This document shows, one piece after another, positions 10,003-20,800 of a stretch of 64,000 bases of DNA. The first letter of the stretch is position 1. The number at the start of each line of letters is the position of its first letter. The DNA is from Klebsiella ornithinolytica NBRC 105727 = ATCC 31898 (GTDB lineage Bacteria > Pseudomonadota > Gammaproteobacteria > Enterobacterales > Enterobacteriaceae), in contig NZ_BCYR01000011.1 in NCBI RefSeq assembly GCF_001598295.1, forward strand, positions 120,379-184,378, given 5' to 3'. A program made the translations under genes and the position numbers. Below the pieces are notes generated by a model. The model saw nothing but the letters and a program-made list of their open reading frames with translations. It was not told the origin of the DNA and ran no database searches.

Positions 10003-11403
10003 ATGAGCGTTGTGCCTGTAGCCGACGTACTCCAGGGCCGTGTTGCCGTTGACAGCGAAGTCACCGTGCGCGGATGGGTACGTACCCGCCGAGATTCAAA
10101 AGCTGGCTTTTCCTTCCTGGCCGTCTATGACGGTTCCTGCTTTGATCCTGTACAGGCCGTTATTAATAATTCTCTGCCCAATTACAATCAGGAAGTGCTG
10201 CGCCTGACCACCGGCTGCTCGGTCGTCATTACGGGTAAAATCGTGGCATCTCAGGGCCAGGGTCAAAGTTTTGAAATCCAGGCCAGCCACGTTGAAGTGA
10301 CAGGTTGGGTAGAAGATCCGGATACCTATCCGATGGCCGCTAAGCGTCACAGCATCGAGTATCTGCGTGAAGTTGCGCACCTGCGTCCACGTACCAACCT
10401 GATTGGCGCGGTCGCTCGCGTACGTCATACCCTGGCACAAGCGCTGCATCGCTTCTTTGACGAGCAGGGCTTCTTCTGGGTTTCCACGCCGCTGATTACC
10501 GCTTCCGATACCGAGGGCGCGGGTGAAATGTTCCGTGTCTCCACGCTGGATCTGGAAAACCTGCCGCGTAACGATCAGGGCAAAGTAGATTTCGATAAAG
10601 ACTTCTTCGGTAAAGAGTCGTTCCTGACCGTATCCGGCCAGTTGAACGGTGAGACCTATGCCTGCGCGCTGTCTAAAATCTACACCTTTGGCCCAACCTT
10701 CCGTGCCGAAAACTCCAACACCAGCCGCCACCTTGCGGAATTCTGGATGCTGGAACCGGAGGTCGCGTTTGCCAACCTGAACGACGTTGCAGGCCTGGCG
10801 GAAGCCATGCTGAAATACGTCTTTAAGGCGGTACTGGAAGAACGAGCGGACGATATGAAGTTCTTCGCCGAGCGCGTGGATAAAGAAGCCGTTTCCCGTC
10901 TGGAGCGCTTTATTGATGCCGACTTCGCTCAGGTCGATTACACCGACGCCGTCACCATTCTGGAAAACTGCGGTAAGCAGTTTGAAAACCCGGTTTACTG
11001 GGGCGTGGACCTCTCTTCCGAGCACGAGCGCTACCTGGCTGAAGAACACTTCAAAGCGCCGGTGGTCGTGAAAAACTATCCGAAAGACATTAAGGCGTTC
11101 TATATGCGCCTTAATGAAGACGGTAAAACCGTCGCCGCCATGGACGTTCTGGCGCCTGGCATCGGTGAAATCATCGGGGGTTCCCAGCGTGAAGAGCGCC
11201 TGGATGTGCTTGACGCGCGTATGGCGGAGATGGGTCTTAATAAAGAAGACTACTGGTGGTACCGCGACCTGCGTCGTTACGGCACCGTACCGCACTCCGG
11301 CTTCGGCCTGGGCTTTGAGCGCCTGATCGCCTATGTCACCGGCGTACAAAACGTGCGTGATGTGATCCCGTTCCCGCGGACTCCGCGCAACGCCACATTC
11401 TGA
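10003..11403 (+). CDS. asnS: Asparaginyl-tRNA synthetase
   Basis: AsnRS charges tRNA-Asn with asparagine. It has 466 residues, as in E. coli. The N-terminal OB-fold anticodon-binding domain (about 1-110, with [20 protein letters not shown]) is followed by the class IIb catalytic core. Motif 2 appears as [20 protein letters not shown] and motif 3 as [15 protein letters not shown] near the C-terminus. The start ATG at 10003 gives [13 protein letters not shown]. It is transcribed alone between pncB and ompF. Confidence 0.98.
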   Translation: MSVVPVADVLQGRVAVDSEVTVRGWVRTRRDSKAGFSFLAVYDGSCFDPVQAVINNSLPNYNQEVLRLTTGCSVVITGKIVASQGQGQSFEIQASHVEVTGWVEDPDTYPMAAKRHSIEYLREVAHLRPRTNLIGAVARVRHTLAQALHRFFDEQGFFWVSTPLITASDTEGAGEMFRVSTLDLENLPRNDQGKVDFDKDFFGKESFLTVSGQLNGETYACALSKIYTFGPTFRAENSNTSRHLAEFWMLEPEVAFANLNDVAGLAEAMLKYVFKAVLEERADDMKFFAERVDKEAVSRLERFIDADFAQVDYTDAVTILENCGKQFENPVYWGVDLSSEHERYLAEEHFKAPVVVKNYPKDIKAFYMRLNEDGKTVAAMDVLAPGIGEIIGGSQREERLDVLDARMAEMGLNKEDYWWYRDLRRYGTVPHSGFGLGFERLIAYVTGVQNVRDVIPFPRTPRNATF

Positions 11404-11425
11404 TTAATTTTTCTTATCATTGCCG

Positions 11426-11452
11426 AAGGCCAGCGTAAGCTGGCCTTTTTTT
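11426..11452 (+). terminator. Rho-independent terminator of asnS
   Basis: AAGGCCAGC / GCTGGCCTT with a short loop is followed by seven T. Confidence 0.9.
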
Positions 11453-11792
11453 ATGTCAGGCTCTGTTAATGAATATCAAGAAATTTAAACATCAACCCTT
11501 CCAGTTCACATTTATGTTACTCACTATTACGACTTGTTCCTGCACGCCAAACCGCACCTTATGTTCATTCATCGACGAAATGCCTGATAATTTTGTTCAT
11601 TTTTTAACCTCACGCAGCACAAGATGTAAAGACAAATGCTGAGCGAAAAAAAAGCGAAATGCAGACATAAAATGCACAAACGGGCCTTTATCTAAATTAA
11701 TCATAATTAATTCATATAGATATATATAGTCTGTCTGTTTTGCGAGCAAAGTGGAACGGAATTTTGATTGAGTTCACAAAGTTCCAAAAAAT

Positions 11793-11850
11793 ACACATTT
11801 AGTTACACACTCTTTCGTCTTGTTACTCATATGCGACATTGGTAGCATTT
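11793..11850 (+). promoter_or_regulatory. Proximal OmpR binding cluster of ompF
   Basis: Three spaced half-site-like motifs, GTTACACACT (11802-11811), GTTACTCATA (11822-11831) and GGTAGCATTT (11841-11850), sit immediately upstream of the promoter. This matches the F1-F2-F3 arrangement at E. coli ompF. It is assigned by position and motif. Confidence 0.6.
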
Positions 11851-11856
11851 TCCGGC

Positions 11857-11886
11857 TAGCGAAACGCTGGCGCGGATGGAAAGATG
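11857..11886 (+). promoter_or_regulatory. ompF promoter
   Basis: TAGCGA (11857-11862) and AAGATG (11881-11886) match the weak -35 and -10 of E. coli ompF, and the flanking sequence (CCTTCAGACACC) is also similar. A weak promoter fits dependence on OmpR. The leader to the ATG is about 100 nt. Confidence 0.65.
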
Positions 11887-11977
11887 CCTTCAGACACCAA
11901 ACTATCATCAATAGTTCTGTAAATTTTTATTGACGGAATTTATTGGCGGCAGTGGCAAGTGTTCATATAAAAATATT

Positions 11978-12010
11978 AATGAGGGTAATAAATAATGATG
12001 AAGCGCAATA
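11978..12010 (+). promoter_or_regulatory. MicF pairing region at the porin ribosome-binding site
   Basis: The stretch GAGGGTAATAAATAATGATG around the start codon is the part of ompF mRNA paired by the antisense RNA MicF in E. coli. It is unchanged in the core here. The micF gene itself is not in this window. Confidence 0.55.
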
Positions 12011-13077
12011 TTCTGGCAGTGGTAATCCCTGCCCTGCTGGTAGCCGGCGCAGCTAACGCTGCAGAAATCTATAACAAAAACGGCAACAAACTGGACTTCT
12101 ACGGGAAAATGGTTGGTGAGCACGTCTGGACCACCAATGGTGACACCAACAGCAGCGACACCACCTATGCACGTATCGGCCTGAAAGGCGAAACCCAGAT
12201 CAACGATCAGCTGACCGGTTACGGCCAGTGGGAATACAACATGGATGCGTCCAACGTTGAAGGTTCCCAGGGTACCAAAACTCGTCTGGCCTTCGCGGGT
12301 CTGAAAGCGGGTGAATACGGTTCATTCGACTACGGCCGTAACTACGGTGCTATCTACGACGTTGAATCCGCAACCGATATGCTGGTTGAGTGGGGCGGCG
12401 ACGGTTGGAACTACACCGACAACTTCATGACCGGCCGTACCAACGGCGTAGCAACCTACCGTAACTCTGACTTCTTCGGTCTGGTTGACGGTCTGAGCTT
12501 CGCGCTGCAGTACCAGGGTAAAAACGACAGCAGCCGTGCTATCCAGAAACAAAACGGCGACGGCGTCAGCACCTCTGCAACCTATGCATTTGACAACGGT
12601 ATCGCGCTGTCTGCTGGTTACGCCTCTTCTAACCGTAGCGTCGCGCAGAAAGCTGACGGTAACGGCGACAAAGCTGAAGCGTGGGCAACCTCCGCTAAGT
12701 ACGATGCAAACAACATCTACGCAGCAGTCATGTACTCTCAGACCTACAACATGACCCCGGAAAACCAGGCGAACTACTTCGCTGGCAAAACTCAGAACTT
12801 CGAAGCCGTTGCTCAGTATCAGTTCGACTTCGGTCTGCGTCCGTCCATCGGCTATGTTCAGACTAAAGGTAAAAACCTGCAGGGTCGTACCGGTTTCTCC
12901 GGCGGCGATGCTGACCTGGTTAAATACATCGAAGTGGGTACTTGGTACTACTTCAACAAGAACATGAACGTCTACGCAGCATACAAATTCAACCTGCTGG
13001 ACGACAACAGCTATACCGAAACGGCTAAAGTGTCCACCGATGACCAGGCTGCAGTAGGTATCGTTTACCAGTTCTAA
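11995..13077 (+). CDS. ompF: General porin, OmpF/OmpK35 type
   Basis: This is a trimeric outer-membrane porin for small hydrophilic solutes, orthologous to E. coli OmpF and Klebsiella OmpK35 by locus (asnS-ompF-aspC). The 360-residue precursor has a Sec signal peptide ([22 protein letters not shown], cleaved before AEIYNKNGN). The mature 338-residue barrel begins with [15 protein letters not shown] and ends in a terminal Phe (VGIVYQF) for BAM recognition. The constriction loop follows [19 protein letters not shown]. Sequence between the conserved strands is Klebsiella-like and is the most species-informative protein in the window. Loss of this porin is known to lower beta-lactam entry, but the gene is intact here. 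Confidence 0.96.
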   Translation: MMKRNILAVVIPALLVAGAANAAEIYNKNGNKLDFYGKMVGEHVWTTNGDTNSSDTTYARIGLKGETQINDQLTGYGQWEYNMDASNVEGSQGTKTRLAFAGLKAGEYGSFDYGRNYGAIYDVESATDMLVEWGGDGWNYTDNFMTGRTNGVATYRNSDFFGLVDGLSFALQYQGKNDSSRAIQKQNGDGVSTSATYAFDNGIALSAGYASSNRSVAQKADGNGDKAEAWATSAKYDANNIYAAVMYSQTYNMTPENQANYFAGKTQNFEAVAQYQFDFGLRPSIGYVQTKGKNLQGRTGFSGGDADLVKYIEVGTWYYFNKNMNVYAAYKFNLLDDNSYTETAKVSTDDQAAVGIVYQF

Positions 13078-13103
13078 TCAGTACACCCCTTCGTGATATG
13101 CCT

Positions 13104-13131
13104 AAAAAGCAGGACTTCGGTCCTGCTTTTC
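13104..13131 (+). terminator. Rho-independent terminator of ompF
   Basis: AAAAGCAGGAC / GTCCTGCTTTT with a TTCG loop is followed by CTAC. It is a stable tetraloop hairpin. Confidence 0.85.
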
Positions 13132-13191
13132 TACATTACTAAGATAAAGATCGTAACTTTCGAAAACCTTCTCGCTTTTTGTCGCAAACGG

Positions 13192-13220
13192 TTGGCAATT
13201 TGTAAATCTCCCGTTACCCT
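13192..13220 (+). promoter_or_regulatory. Candidate aspC promoter
   Basis: TTGGCA and TACCCT are separated by 17 bp, about 40 bp upstream of the aspC start. Confidence 0.5.
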
Positions 13221-13260
13221 GATAGCGAAATTCCCTCAGTAATCACAATGGAACCTCGTC

Positions 13261-14451
13261 ATGTTTGAGAACATTACTGCCGCCCCTGCCGACCCCATTT
13301 TAGGCCTGGCCGATCTGTTTCGTGCCGATGACCGCCCGACTAAAATTAACCTCGGGATTGGTGTTTACAAAGATGAAACGGGTAAAACCCCGGTCCTGAC
13401 CAGCGTTAAAAAAGCAGAACAGTATCTGCTGGAAAATGAAACCACAAAAAACTATCTGGGTATCGACGGTATTGCGGAATTTGGTCGCTGCACCCAGGAA
13501 CTGCTGTTCGGTAAAGGAAGCGCAATCATCAGCGATAAGCGCGCACGTACCGCCCAAACCCCAGGCGGCACCGGCGCTCTGCGCGTTGCCGCTGACTTCC
13601 TGGCGAAGAACACCGCTGTAAAACGCGTCTGGGTAAGCAACCCGAGCTGGCCGAACCACAAAAGCGTATTTAATTCCGCAGGCCTGGAAGTGCGCGAATA
13701 CGCCTATTACGATGCGGCCAACCATACCCTCGACTTCGACGGTATGCTGGCAAGCCTCAATGAAGCACAGGCGGGCGACGTGGTTCTGTTCCATGGCTGC
13801 TGCCATAACCCAACCGGTATCGATCCTACGCTGGAGCAGTGGCAGCAGCTGGCACAGCTGTCCGTTGAGAAAGGCTGGCTGCCGCTGTTCGACTTCGCCT
13901 ACCAGGGCTTTGCCCGCGGTCTGGAAGAAGATGCCGAAGGTCTGCGCGCGTTCGTTGCGCTGCATAAAGAGCTGCTGGTTGCGAGCTCCTACTCGAAGAA
14001 CTTTGGTCTGTACAACGAACGCGTGGGTGCCTGCACGCTGGTTGCGGCGGATGCCGAAACCGTTGACCGCGCTTTCACGCAGATGAAGTCAGCGATTCGT
14101 GCGAACTACTCCAACCCGCCTGCTCACGGCGCGTCGGTGGTAGCGACGATCCTCAGCAACGATGCACTGCGTGCTATCTGGGAACAAGAGCTGACCGATA
14201 TGCGCCAGCGTATTCAGCGTATGCGTCTGCTGTTCGTCAATACCCTGCAGGAAAAAGGGGCCAGCCGCGACTTCTCTTTCATCATCAAGCAAAACGGGAT
14301 GTTCTCGTTCAGCGGCCTGACCAAAGAGCAGGTGCTGCGTCTGCGTGAAGAGTTCGGGGTCTACGCCGTGGCTTCCGGGCGTATCAACGTCGCCGGTATG
14401 ACGCCAGACAACATGGCGCCGCTGTGTGAAGCGATTGTCGCCGTGCTGTAA
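13261..14451 (+). CDS. aspC: Aspartate aminotransferase
   Basis: AspC interconverts aspartate/oxaloacetate and glutamate/2-oxoglutarate, and also makes tyrosine and phenylalanine. It is a PLP-dependent fold type I enzyme. It has 396 residues, as in E. coli. Lys246 in [15 protein letters not shown] forms the Schiff base with [16 protein letters not shown] and the C-terminal [13 protein letters not shown] with its substrate-carboxylate arginine are present. It is monocistronic and shares a bidirectional terminator with the convergent gloC. Confidence 0.98.
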   Translation: MFENITAAPADPILGLADLFRADDRPTKINLGIGVYKDETGKTPVLTSVKKAEQYLLENETTKNYLGIDGIAEFGRCTQELLFGKGSAIISDKRARTAQTPGGTGALRVAADFLAKNTAVKRVWVSNPSWPNHKSVFNSAGLEVREYAYYDAANHTLDFDGMLASLNEAQAGDVVLFHGCCHNPTGIDPTLEQWQQLAQLSVEKGWLPLFDFAYQGFARGLEEDAEGLRAFVALHKELLVASSYSKNFGLYNERVGACTLVAADAETVDRAFTQMKSAIRANYSNPPAHGASVVATILSNDALRAIWEQELTDMRQRIQRMRLLFVNTLQEKGASRDFSFIIKQNGMFSFSGLTKEQVLRLREEFGVYAVASGRINVAGMTPDNMAPLCEAIVAVL

Positions 14452-14471
14452 TAGCATCGCTGGCAAAAAAT

Positions 14472-14497
14472 AAAGGCCGCTTGCGCGGCCTTTTTTA
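14472..14497. terminator. Bidirectional terminator between aspC and gloC
   Basis: AAAGGCCGC / GCGGCCTTT with a 4-nt loop has a T run on the plus strand and an A run on the other side, so it can stop both converging transcripts. Confidence 0.85.
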
Positions 14498-14516
14498 TAT
14501 TTTCCGTCGGGAAGTA

Positions 14517-15164
14517 TTACCAGACGGGCATTTCATCCTGCAGGAAAGGGTTGTGCTGACGCTCATAGCCCAGCGTCGACATCGGCCCGTGACCGGGAAT
14601 AAACGTCACATCATCACCCAAAGGCAGTAATTTACGTTTAATCGCATCAATCAGCTGACCGTGGTCGCCGCGCGGGAAGTCGCTGCGCCCAACGCCACCT
14701 TTGAAAATGACATCGCCGGAAATCAGCAGCCGGGAAGCCTCATCAAAAAAGACCACGTGCCCTGGCGTATGCCCGGGACAGTGCAGCACCTGCAGAGAAA
14801 TATTCCCCACGCTGACGACGTCGCCTTCATTGAGCCAGCGGTCCGGCCGCAGGGGCTGGCAATCCTCCAGACCAAACATCCGGCTCTGCGCCGGCAGACC
14901 TTCCAGCCAGAACTCATCTTCTTTTTCCGGTCCGATAATCGGCACGCCATAGTGCTGTGCCAGTTCGGCCGCCGCACCAACGTGATCGAGATGGCCGTGG
15001 GTGAGCAAAATCTGCATCAGGCTGACGCCTGCTGCCGAGACTTCCTGTTTGATTCGCTCAGCGTCACCGCCGGGATCGACCAGCGCAGCGAGCCGGGTTT
15101 GCTCACACCAGATTAAAGAACAGTTCTGAGCGAACGCGGTAACCGGAATAATACGATAGTTCAT
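14517..15164 (-). CDS. gloC: Type II hydroxyacylglutathione hydrolase (YcbL)
   Basis: GloC hydrolyses S-lactoylglutathione to lactate and glutathione, the second step of methylglyoxal detoxification. It is a single-domain metallo-beta-lactamase-fold protein of 215 residues, the E. coli YcbL length. The zinc motif THGHLDH is at residues 55-61 (His56, His58, Asp60, His61), with further ligands in [16 protein letters not shown] and PGHGPMST. The ATG at 15215 would add 17 residues. The start at 15164 has AAAGGAG upstream and matches the family. It lies 13 bp after ycbK and is probably co-transcribed. Confidence 0.96.
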   Translation of the reverse strand: MNYRIIPVTAFAQNCSLIWCEQTRLAALVDPGGDAERIKQEVSAAGVSLMQILLTHGHLDHVGAAAELAQHYGVPIIGPEKEDEFWLEGLPAQSRMFGLEDCQPLRPDRWLNEGDVVSVGNISLQVLHCPGHTPGHVVFFDEASRLLISGDVIFKGGVGRSDFPRGDHGQLIDAIKRKLLPLGDDVTFIPGHGPMSTLGYERQHNPFLQDEMPVW

Positions 15165-15177
15165 GATGCTCCTTTCG

Positions 15178-15729
15178 TTACCAGTGCCTGACCGGACCGG
15201 TATCAATATGCACAAAGTTGCTACGTGGATAGTATCCTACACCACCTGCGCCCATAGATAACGCCGCTTTGCGAACATTGCTTAACGAAATGCCTTCTAT
15301 GTGGAAATCCATTGCCTGTCCCTTGGTGTGATAGCTATGTTTCGCCACACCACGGCTTCGTGCACGGAGCTCATCATTGGTATCAAGGGAACGATAGCCG
15401 GAGATAAGCTGAACAGGTTTATTGGTACCAAGTAATCCCTGCAGACGATAGAGTTGATCAAACAAACTCGGATCGATTGGCTTAATTTTATTCGCGCGAA
15501 AATCACGGAAAAAATGGTTAAGCCTTGCTAATTCATCCTGAATATAGCCTCTGCCATCGAAAAACTCCGCCTTGAGTGATTCACCAGTATGCAGGTTATT
15601 CAACGTCAGAATACGCGGTCGGGGGGTCGAGAGGGTGGCAAATGCCGGCGCAGGCAGAATGGCGGCAGCACCGAGCGCAGCCCCACCTAACGCCAGCAAT
15701 TTGCGGCGATTAGCGTCAAATTTGTCCAT
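15178..15729 (-). CDS. ycbK: Tat-exported M15-type murein peptidase-like protein (YcbK)
   Basis: This 183-residue protein has a twin-arginine signal ([14 protein letters not shown], residues 7-20, ending near AFA) and a DUF882/peptidase M15A-like domain. Zinc-ligand candidates are His134 and Asp141 in [10 protein letters not shown] and His174 in FVHIDTG. E. coli YcbK has been implicated in murein peptide processing; here the function is by homology. The upstream ATG at 15816 would add 29 residues that bury the Tat motif, so 15729 is chosen. It sits between ldtD and gloC, in line with a periplasmic cell-wall role. Confidence 0.92.
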   Translation of the reverse strand: MDKFDANRRKLLALGGAALGAAAILPAPAFATLSTPRPRILTLNNLHTGESLKAEFFDGRGYIQDELARLNHFFRDFRANKIKPIDPSLFDQLYRLQGLLGTNKPVQLISGYRSLDTNDELRARSRGVAKHSYHTKGQAMDFHIEGISLSNVRKAALSMGAGGVGYYPRSNFVHIDTGPVRHW

Positions 15730-15840
15730 GATAATCAGGTCTACAAGTAAATGAATCGAATATATGCACTTCTGGCGCACGAAAGGCACCTTACCGGGCA
15801 TTATTGCCAACGTCAAGGTAGCCTAACCCCAGTAAATACG

Positions 15841-15862
15841 GGCCCTGTAGAGGAACAGGGCC
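15841..15862. terminator. Hairpin between ldtD and ycbK
   Basis: GGCCCTGT / ACAGGGCC with a 6-nt loop. On the minus strand it is followed by CGTATTTACT, a weak T tract. It may partly end ldtD transcripts before ycbK. Confidence 0.45.
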
Positions 15863-15909
15863 TGTTTTCACTGAGAGTTAGGACAACGAAATTCGTTGAA
15901 CTACTTCAT

Positions 15910-17700
15910 TTACCTGATTAATTGTTCTGCTTTCGCCAGAATTTGTGCGCCAGATCGCGCGGTGAGATCGTAATTGTAAATATCTGTGCGATATTGCATG
16001 CGGCCATCCGCATCGACGAAGGCGGTCAGATAATAGAGATTGACCGGGATGTTCTGGCGGATATTAACATAGCGGGTATCGCCCTGCTTGAGCGCATCAG
16101 AAATCCGCGTGTCATTCCAGCCGGCATCCTGCAGCAGCATATTCGCCAGCTCCGAAGCTTTGTTGACCCGCACGCAGCCGGAACTTAAGGCCCGCACGTC
16201 TTTCTGGAACAGATTGTGGTTCGGCGTATCGTGCAGATAGATAGCATCGGAGCTGGGCATATTAAACTTGTAGCGCCCCAATGAGTTACGCGCGCCAGGC
16301 GCCTGCTGAAAACGGAACGGCAGATTGTTTTCAGTGATCGTCGACCAGTCAACGCGATACGGGTCGATAGCCTCTTTGCTGTTCCAGCCGCGCATCACGG
16401 TGTAACCATGCTGCTCAAGATAGCCCGGATCGTTACGCACCTTCGGCAGGATATCTTTGCGCGCCAGCGTCGGCGGTACGTTCCACGGCGGGTTAACCAC
16501 CACGTTGTTTAGCGCGCTGCTCATCATCGGCGTTTTACGGTCCGGCCGCCCCACAATCACTCGCGATGCCAGCACCTGACTGCCATCCTGGTAATAGACC
16601 AGAGAAAAGGCCGGAATATTGACCATAATGCCGGTAGAGAGTTTGCCCGGCAGCAGACGCAGGCGCTGAATGTTCAACGCCAGCACGCCCGCACGCTGAG
16701 CCGCTGAGACGTTGAGCCAGTCGCGGGTGGATTGACCAATCACGCCATCGGCGCCCAGCCCCTGCCAGGCCTGGAAGCGCTTAACGCCCTCAACAAGCTG
16801 GCGATCGTAGACGCCGCGCGCCGCGGGTTTACTCTTCTTCCCGGCAGACGGACTCACGACATCCCCCGGCAGCGCAATTTTCGCGGAATCATCGAGCATA
16901 CCGTTGCGCTGTAAAATTTCGCGCAGCGCGCCAATATCGTTACTCCACTCCCCCGGACGCAGCGACGCGTTGCTGGTCAGCTGCGGCCACGGACGGGAGT
17001 CGGCCACCAGCGCCAGCAGCGCCCGGTGCATCGCCTCATACTGCGGATGCTTCGGCGCCAGTCCGGCAATAAACGGCACCAGAGAGCCATTATCCAGCGC
17101 CAGCTGCCACTGATTAATCACCGACAGCGGCGGGGTCGCCATGGCGTACGGCTTCGTTCCGTACAGCCAGCGGTTCCCCTGCACCGGAATACCGCTGATA
17201 AAATGCAGGTATCCCATCATGGCGTCGGAGAGCACGATGTCGCGAGCCATGCCGTTCACCGCCGGATCGGTCAGCAGGCTGACCCAGGTGGTAAATTGCG
17301 GCTGAAAACCGGCGATGGCGACCTCAGCCAGCTGCTGCTGGAAAGCCTGAACCGCGTCGCGGTTCTCCCACATCGGCTTCATCTCTCTGGCCGCATAGAG
17401 CGACACCAGCGGGTTCATAAACACGGGCTGATAGCCGGCCGGCAGCAGCGCCGTTATCGCGGCGCGGCTTTTTTCTGCGGCACCGGCAGCCAGCGGCTGT
17501 TCGCCGGCCATTTTCGCCACCGCCGCGGATTGACCATCGCTCTGGATAAGCGCAGACGACAGTTCTCCCAGCGTCGCAGAACTGTCCGTGGGTACAATTT
17601 CAGGCTCTTCGGCCTGGGCATTAAACAGTGGAGCAAATGCAAATGCCAGGCTCAAACTCAGCGCTGACAATTGACGACCATACCGTTTTTTTAGCAACAT
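15910..17700 (-). CDS. ldtD: L,D-transpeptidase LdtD (YcbB)
   Basis: LdtD forms 3-3 (mDAP-mDAP) cross-links in peptidoglycan and can support beta-lactam resistance when D,D-transpeptidases are blocked. The protein has 596 residues, about 20 fewer than E. coli LdtD; the missing residues are not at the catalytic site. It has a signal peptide (1-30, ending FNAQA), a peptidoglycan-binding region near 300-330 ([14 protein letters not shown]), and a YkuD domain with [10 protein letters not shown] and SSGCVRV (catalytic Cys509). E. coli ldtD is induced by the Cpx envelope stress response; a CpxR-like box lies upstream here. Confidence 0.96.
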   Translation of the reverse strand: MLLKKRYGRQLSALSLSLAFAFAPLFNAQAEEPEIVPTDSSATLGELSSALIQSDGQSAAVAKMAGEQPLAAGAAEKSRAAITALLPAGYQPVFMNPLVSLYAAREMKPMWENRDAVQAFQQQLAEVAIAGFQPQFTTWVSLLTDPAVNGMARDIVLSDAMMGYLHFISGIPVQGNRWLYGTKPYAMATPPLSVINQWQLALDNGSLVPFIAGLAPKHPQYEAMHRALLALVADSRPWPQLTSNASLRPGEWSNDIGALREILQRNGMLDDSAKIALPGDVVSPSAGKKSKPAARGVYDRQLVEGVKRFQAWQGLGADGVIGQSTRDWLNVSAAQRAGVLALNIQRLRLLPGKLSTGIMVNIPAFSLVYYQDGSQVLASRVIVGRPDRKTPMMSSALNNVVVNPPWNVPPTLARKDILPKVRNDPGYLEQHGYTVMRGWNSKEAIDPYRVDWSTITENNLPFRFQQAPGARNSLGRYKFNMPSSDAIYLHDTPNHNLFQKDVRALSSGCVRVNKASELANMLLQDAGWNDTRISDALKQGDTRYVNIRQNIPVNLYYLTAFVDADGRMQYRTDIYNYDLTARSGAQILAKAEQLIR

Positions 17701-17751
17701 CCCTTGCCCCCTGTTGTCACATTGCCGCCCGTAAAACCGGGTTTTACTCTC

Positions 17752-17781
17752 AGTATATAGAGGCGCAAAAGCTTTTGCCTC
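17752..17781 (-). promoter_or_regulatory. Candidate ldtD -10 box and adjoining inverted repeat
   Basis: On the minus strand TATACT (17752-17757) is a plausible -10. Directly upstream lies a near-perfect inverted repeat, GAGGC-G-CAAAAG / CTTTTG-CCTC (17760-17781), which would cover the -10/-35 spacer. Confidence 0.4.
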
Positions 17782-17788
17782 CCCAAAT

Positions 17789-17803
17789 GTAAAGAAGTTT
17801 AAA
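17789..17803 (+). promoter_or_regulatory. CpxR-like box upstream of ldtD
   Basis: GTAAA-N5-TTAAA has one mismatch to the CpxR consensus GTAAA-N5-GTAAA. It lies about 45-60 bp upstream of the inferred ldtD start site. E. coli ldtD is a Cpx regulon member. Confidence 0.5.
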
Positions 17804-17837
17804 GATTATAAAGCGTTAACTTAGCGAATCCGATAAC

Positions 17838-17865
17838 AAAAAGGGCGACATCAAGTCGCCCTTTT
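17838..17865 (-). terminator. Rho-independent terminator of the mukB operon
   Basis: On the minus strand AAAAGGGCGAC / GTCGCCCTTTTT with a short loop gives five T. It lies 20 bases past the mukB stop. Confidence 0.85.
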
Positions 17866-17884
17866 ATCTATCGATCGATGACCG

Positions 17885-20800
17885 CTAAGAGGCATCCGCC
17901 GTTCCAGGCAGCGTTTCCGGCAGCTGGGCGGCAAAACCGCGCAGCCCGACAACGTGGACGTGTTCGTGGTTATTAAACACTTTACGCACTAGCTTGTAGG
18001 TGGTGCCTTTTTCCGGGCTGATGTTTTCCGGCGCCGCGATAATCAGCTGCATCTCCAGACGCTCGCACAGCTCGAACAGCGTGGCGATAGAGCGGGCATC
18101 GAGACGCGCCGCTTCATCGAGGAACAGCAGACGGCACGGTGACAGGTCTTTGCCGCGCAGGCGACGAGACTCATCTTCCCAGCTCTGCACCACCATCACC
18201 AGAATCGACATCCCGGTACCGATAGCTTCCCCGGTGGACAGCGCGCCGGATTCTGCACGCAGCCAGCCGTCGGAGCCGCGGTTAACTTCCACTTCCATCT
18301 CCAGATAGTTGCGGTAGTCGAGCAGCTCTTCGCCGATGGTCTGCGGCGTACGTTGTCCCATATCGATCTGCGGGTTCAGGCGCTGATACAGCTTCGCCAG
18401 CGCTTCCGAGAAGCTCAGGCGGTTGCTGTTAAACAGATCCTGATGCTGCTCGTGCTGTTCGGACAGCACATCAAGCAGCGTCGAGTGGGTTTCCCGCACG
18501 TTGACATTCAAGCGCACGCTGTTGACCTGGCCGAAGGAGACGCTTTGCAGCCCCTGGTTGAGCATACGGATGCGGTTCTGCTCGCGCTGAATCGTTTTGC
18601 GAATAATATTGGCCACGCTGCGGGAGCTGATGGCCAGTTTCTGCTCACGGTTGGTCAACTCTTCCGTCAGACGGCTCAGCTCGATTTCCATCTGTTCAAT
18701 CGCTTCTACCGGGTCGTCGGTGCGGATAATATCCTGACGGATACGCTCGCGCAGATGCTGGTAGACCGCGACAAAGAACTGAATTTTACGTTCAGGACGT
18801 TTCGGATCCTCGGAGACACGCAGCACATCGCGCAGATGTTCGTTATCCGCTACGGCCAGACGCAGTGCACCCAGCGCTTTATCCGACATCGAGCGTAGTT
18901 CGTCAGCGGAGAGGTAGGCCAGCTCGCGGCGATGCAGACGACGTTCGACCCCGTTATCTTTCACCAGCCGCATAACCGCACACCAGCCCGCCTTGGCGCT
19001 CACCACCTGCTCACGCATTTCACAGTAGTCGCGCTCAAGTTTACGCAACCTGCGGGTCAGGTTGTCCATTTCGGCTTCACAGAAGGTCAGCGCTTTTTCC
19101 AGCTGATTCCGGCGTGAGCGGTTGTTGCTTAACTGCGTATGCAGCTGATCGCGGCGCGCACGCGCACGCTCTTCCGCGCCGCTGTCGGCACGTACGCCGA
19201 TATCCTGCAGCTCTTTGTACAGATCGCTGAGCAGCTCTTTTTTGGTATCAAAGGAGCTTTTCAGCGACGCCAGCACCTGATTGTACTGGTTCAGCTGCGC
19301 AGAATGGGTACGCATCGCGTCGCGGGCGCGGCTACGTTCAGCCTCCGCCTGCTCCAGGCGCTGGCGCAGTTTTTCATTGAGGTCGCTGTTGCCGTTCAGC
19401 ATTTCCGCCGAATCAGAATAGCTGAAGTGGGCACGACGCTGAACCACTTCGCTCAGCGCAAACGCCTGTTGACGCGCGTCGCGCTGCATCTGCTGCGCAT
19501 AGGCATAGTCTTCTTTCAGCTGTTCAAACTGTTCCGGGTCGCTCTGCAGGACTGAAACGATCGGCTCCAGTTTTGCCAGCTGATTGCCGTACTGTTGAAT
19601 AAAGCGCGCCGCTTCCTGGGCCTCATCCAGCCGTTCCTGGATTTCGTCAACGCGGTCGGCCAGCGTATCGTCCGCCAGCAGGTTAAGGCGCGGCAGCAGG
19701 CGGTTGAGGGCGGAAACCCCCTCTTTCGCCTGCTCAAACTGCACCCGGTTCTGCTGGTTGTCGCTTTCATGCGCGTTGAGCGCGCGCTCCAGCTCGCCGC
19801 GGCGGCTGTTGAGCTTACGGATCTCTTCTTCCGGATCGTCTTCAAACGCGACGGCCAGATGGCTACCGATAAAGCGACTGAAGGCCTGGTGCTGACGCTG
19901 CGTTTTCTGCACGTCGAATGAGAGGGTCGCAAAACGCTCTGACAGATCCTCACGCTCGGCATGCAGACTCTCAATGCGGCTTTCACGCGCGGCGCGGCCA
20001 AACAGCGGCAGCGTCGGGAAGCGCGAGTAGCGCCACTGGCGATCGGCCACCTTAACGACAACCGCTTTTTCCAGCTCATCGACGCTGAATACGCTGTCAT
20101 CGAAGGATTGCGGATCGCCCTCGATCAGATAGAGATCTTCCGGACAATCTTCCAGCCCTTCCAGCTGTTCGGCGATCTGCGCCAGATTGGGTACCACGAT
20201 CGCGTGACGCGACGGGCCATACAGCGCGGAGAAGTACGGGGCGTCTTCAAGGCTGACATCGTCATAAATTTCCGACAGCAGTACGCCACCAAAACGTTCC
20301 GCCAGCGCGTTAAGACGAGGATCTTCAGACCCTCCCGGTTGGCTGAGGCGTTCGATCTCTTCGTCGATAGCGCGTTTACGGGCGCCCACTTCGTCGCGTT
20401 CGACGATGGCTTCGCGCTCGCGCTCCAGCAGCTGCTGGAGATATTCAGTGACATCCTGGCTTGATTCAAACTGCTCACCGCTCTGTTCGCAGAGCTGGTT
20501 GAGACTGTTTTGCGCGGCCAGCCAGATCGGCGCCCGACGCAGCAGAGACTGAGTGCGCGACTGCAGCTGCTCCAGCTCCTGACGCAGGTTCATGCGCTGT
20601 TCGCTGGCAGAAGAGACGCTATCGGATAAGGAGGCGATGCGCGCTTCCAGCTCCTGATGCAGCGCTTCCAGATCGTCAATATCGTAGCGTTTTCCTTGAC
20701 GCTTGCAGAATTCGCTCAGCTGGCGTTCAGCGTCCTGCTGCTCGCGCAGACGTTGTTCCAGCTCGGTCAGACGGCTGCGCAGCCCTTGTGCCTGCTCGGC

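Larger units (their letters stand above)
11453..11994 (+). promoter_or_regulatory. Long AT-rich regulatory region upstream of the porin
   Basis: This 540-bp gap is AT-rich, with a tract of alternating AT near 11710-11730, and has no convincing ORF. It is laid out like the E. coli ompF promoter, where distal OmpR and IHF sites lie upstream of a proximal OmpR cluster. The proximal elements are listed separately. Confidence 0.65.

Noticed and set aside
10096..11349. 417-codon open frame opposite asnS
   Set aside because: It lies entirely inside asnS, with no family resemblance and no promoter or ribosome site.
11908..12123. 71-codon minus-strand frame across the ompF start
   Set aside because: It overlaps the regulatory leader and signal peptide in antisense, with no ribosome site or family match.
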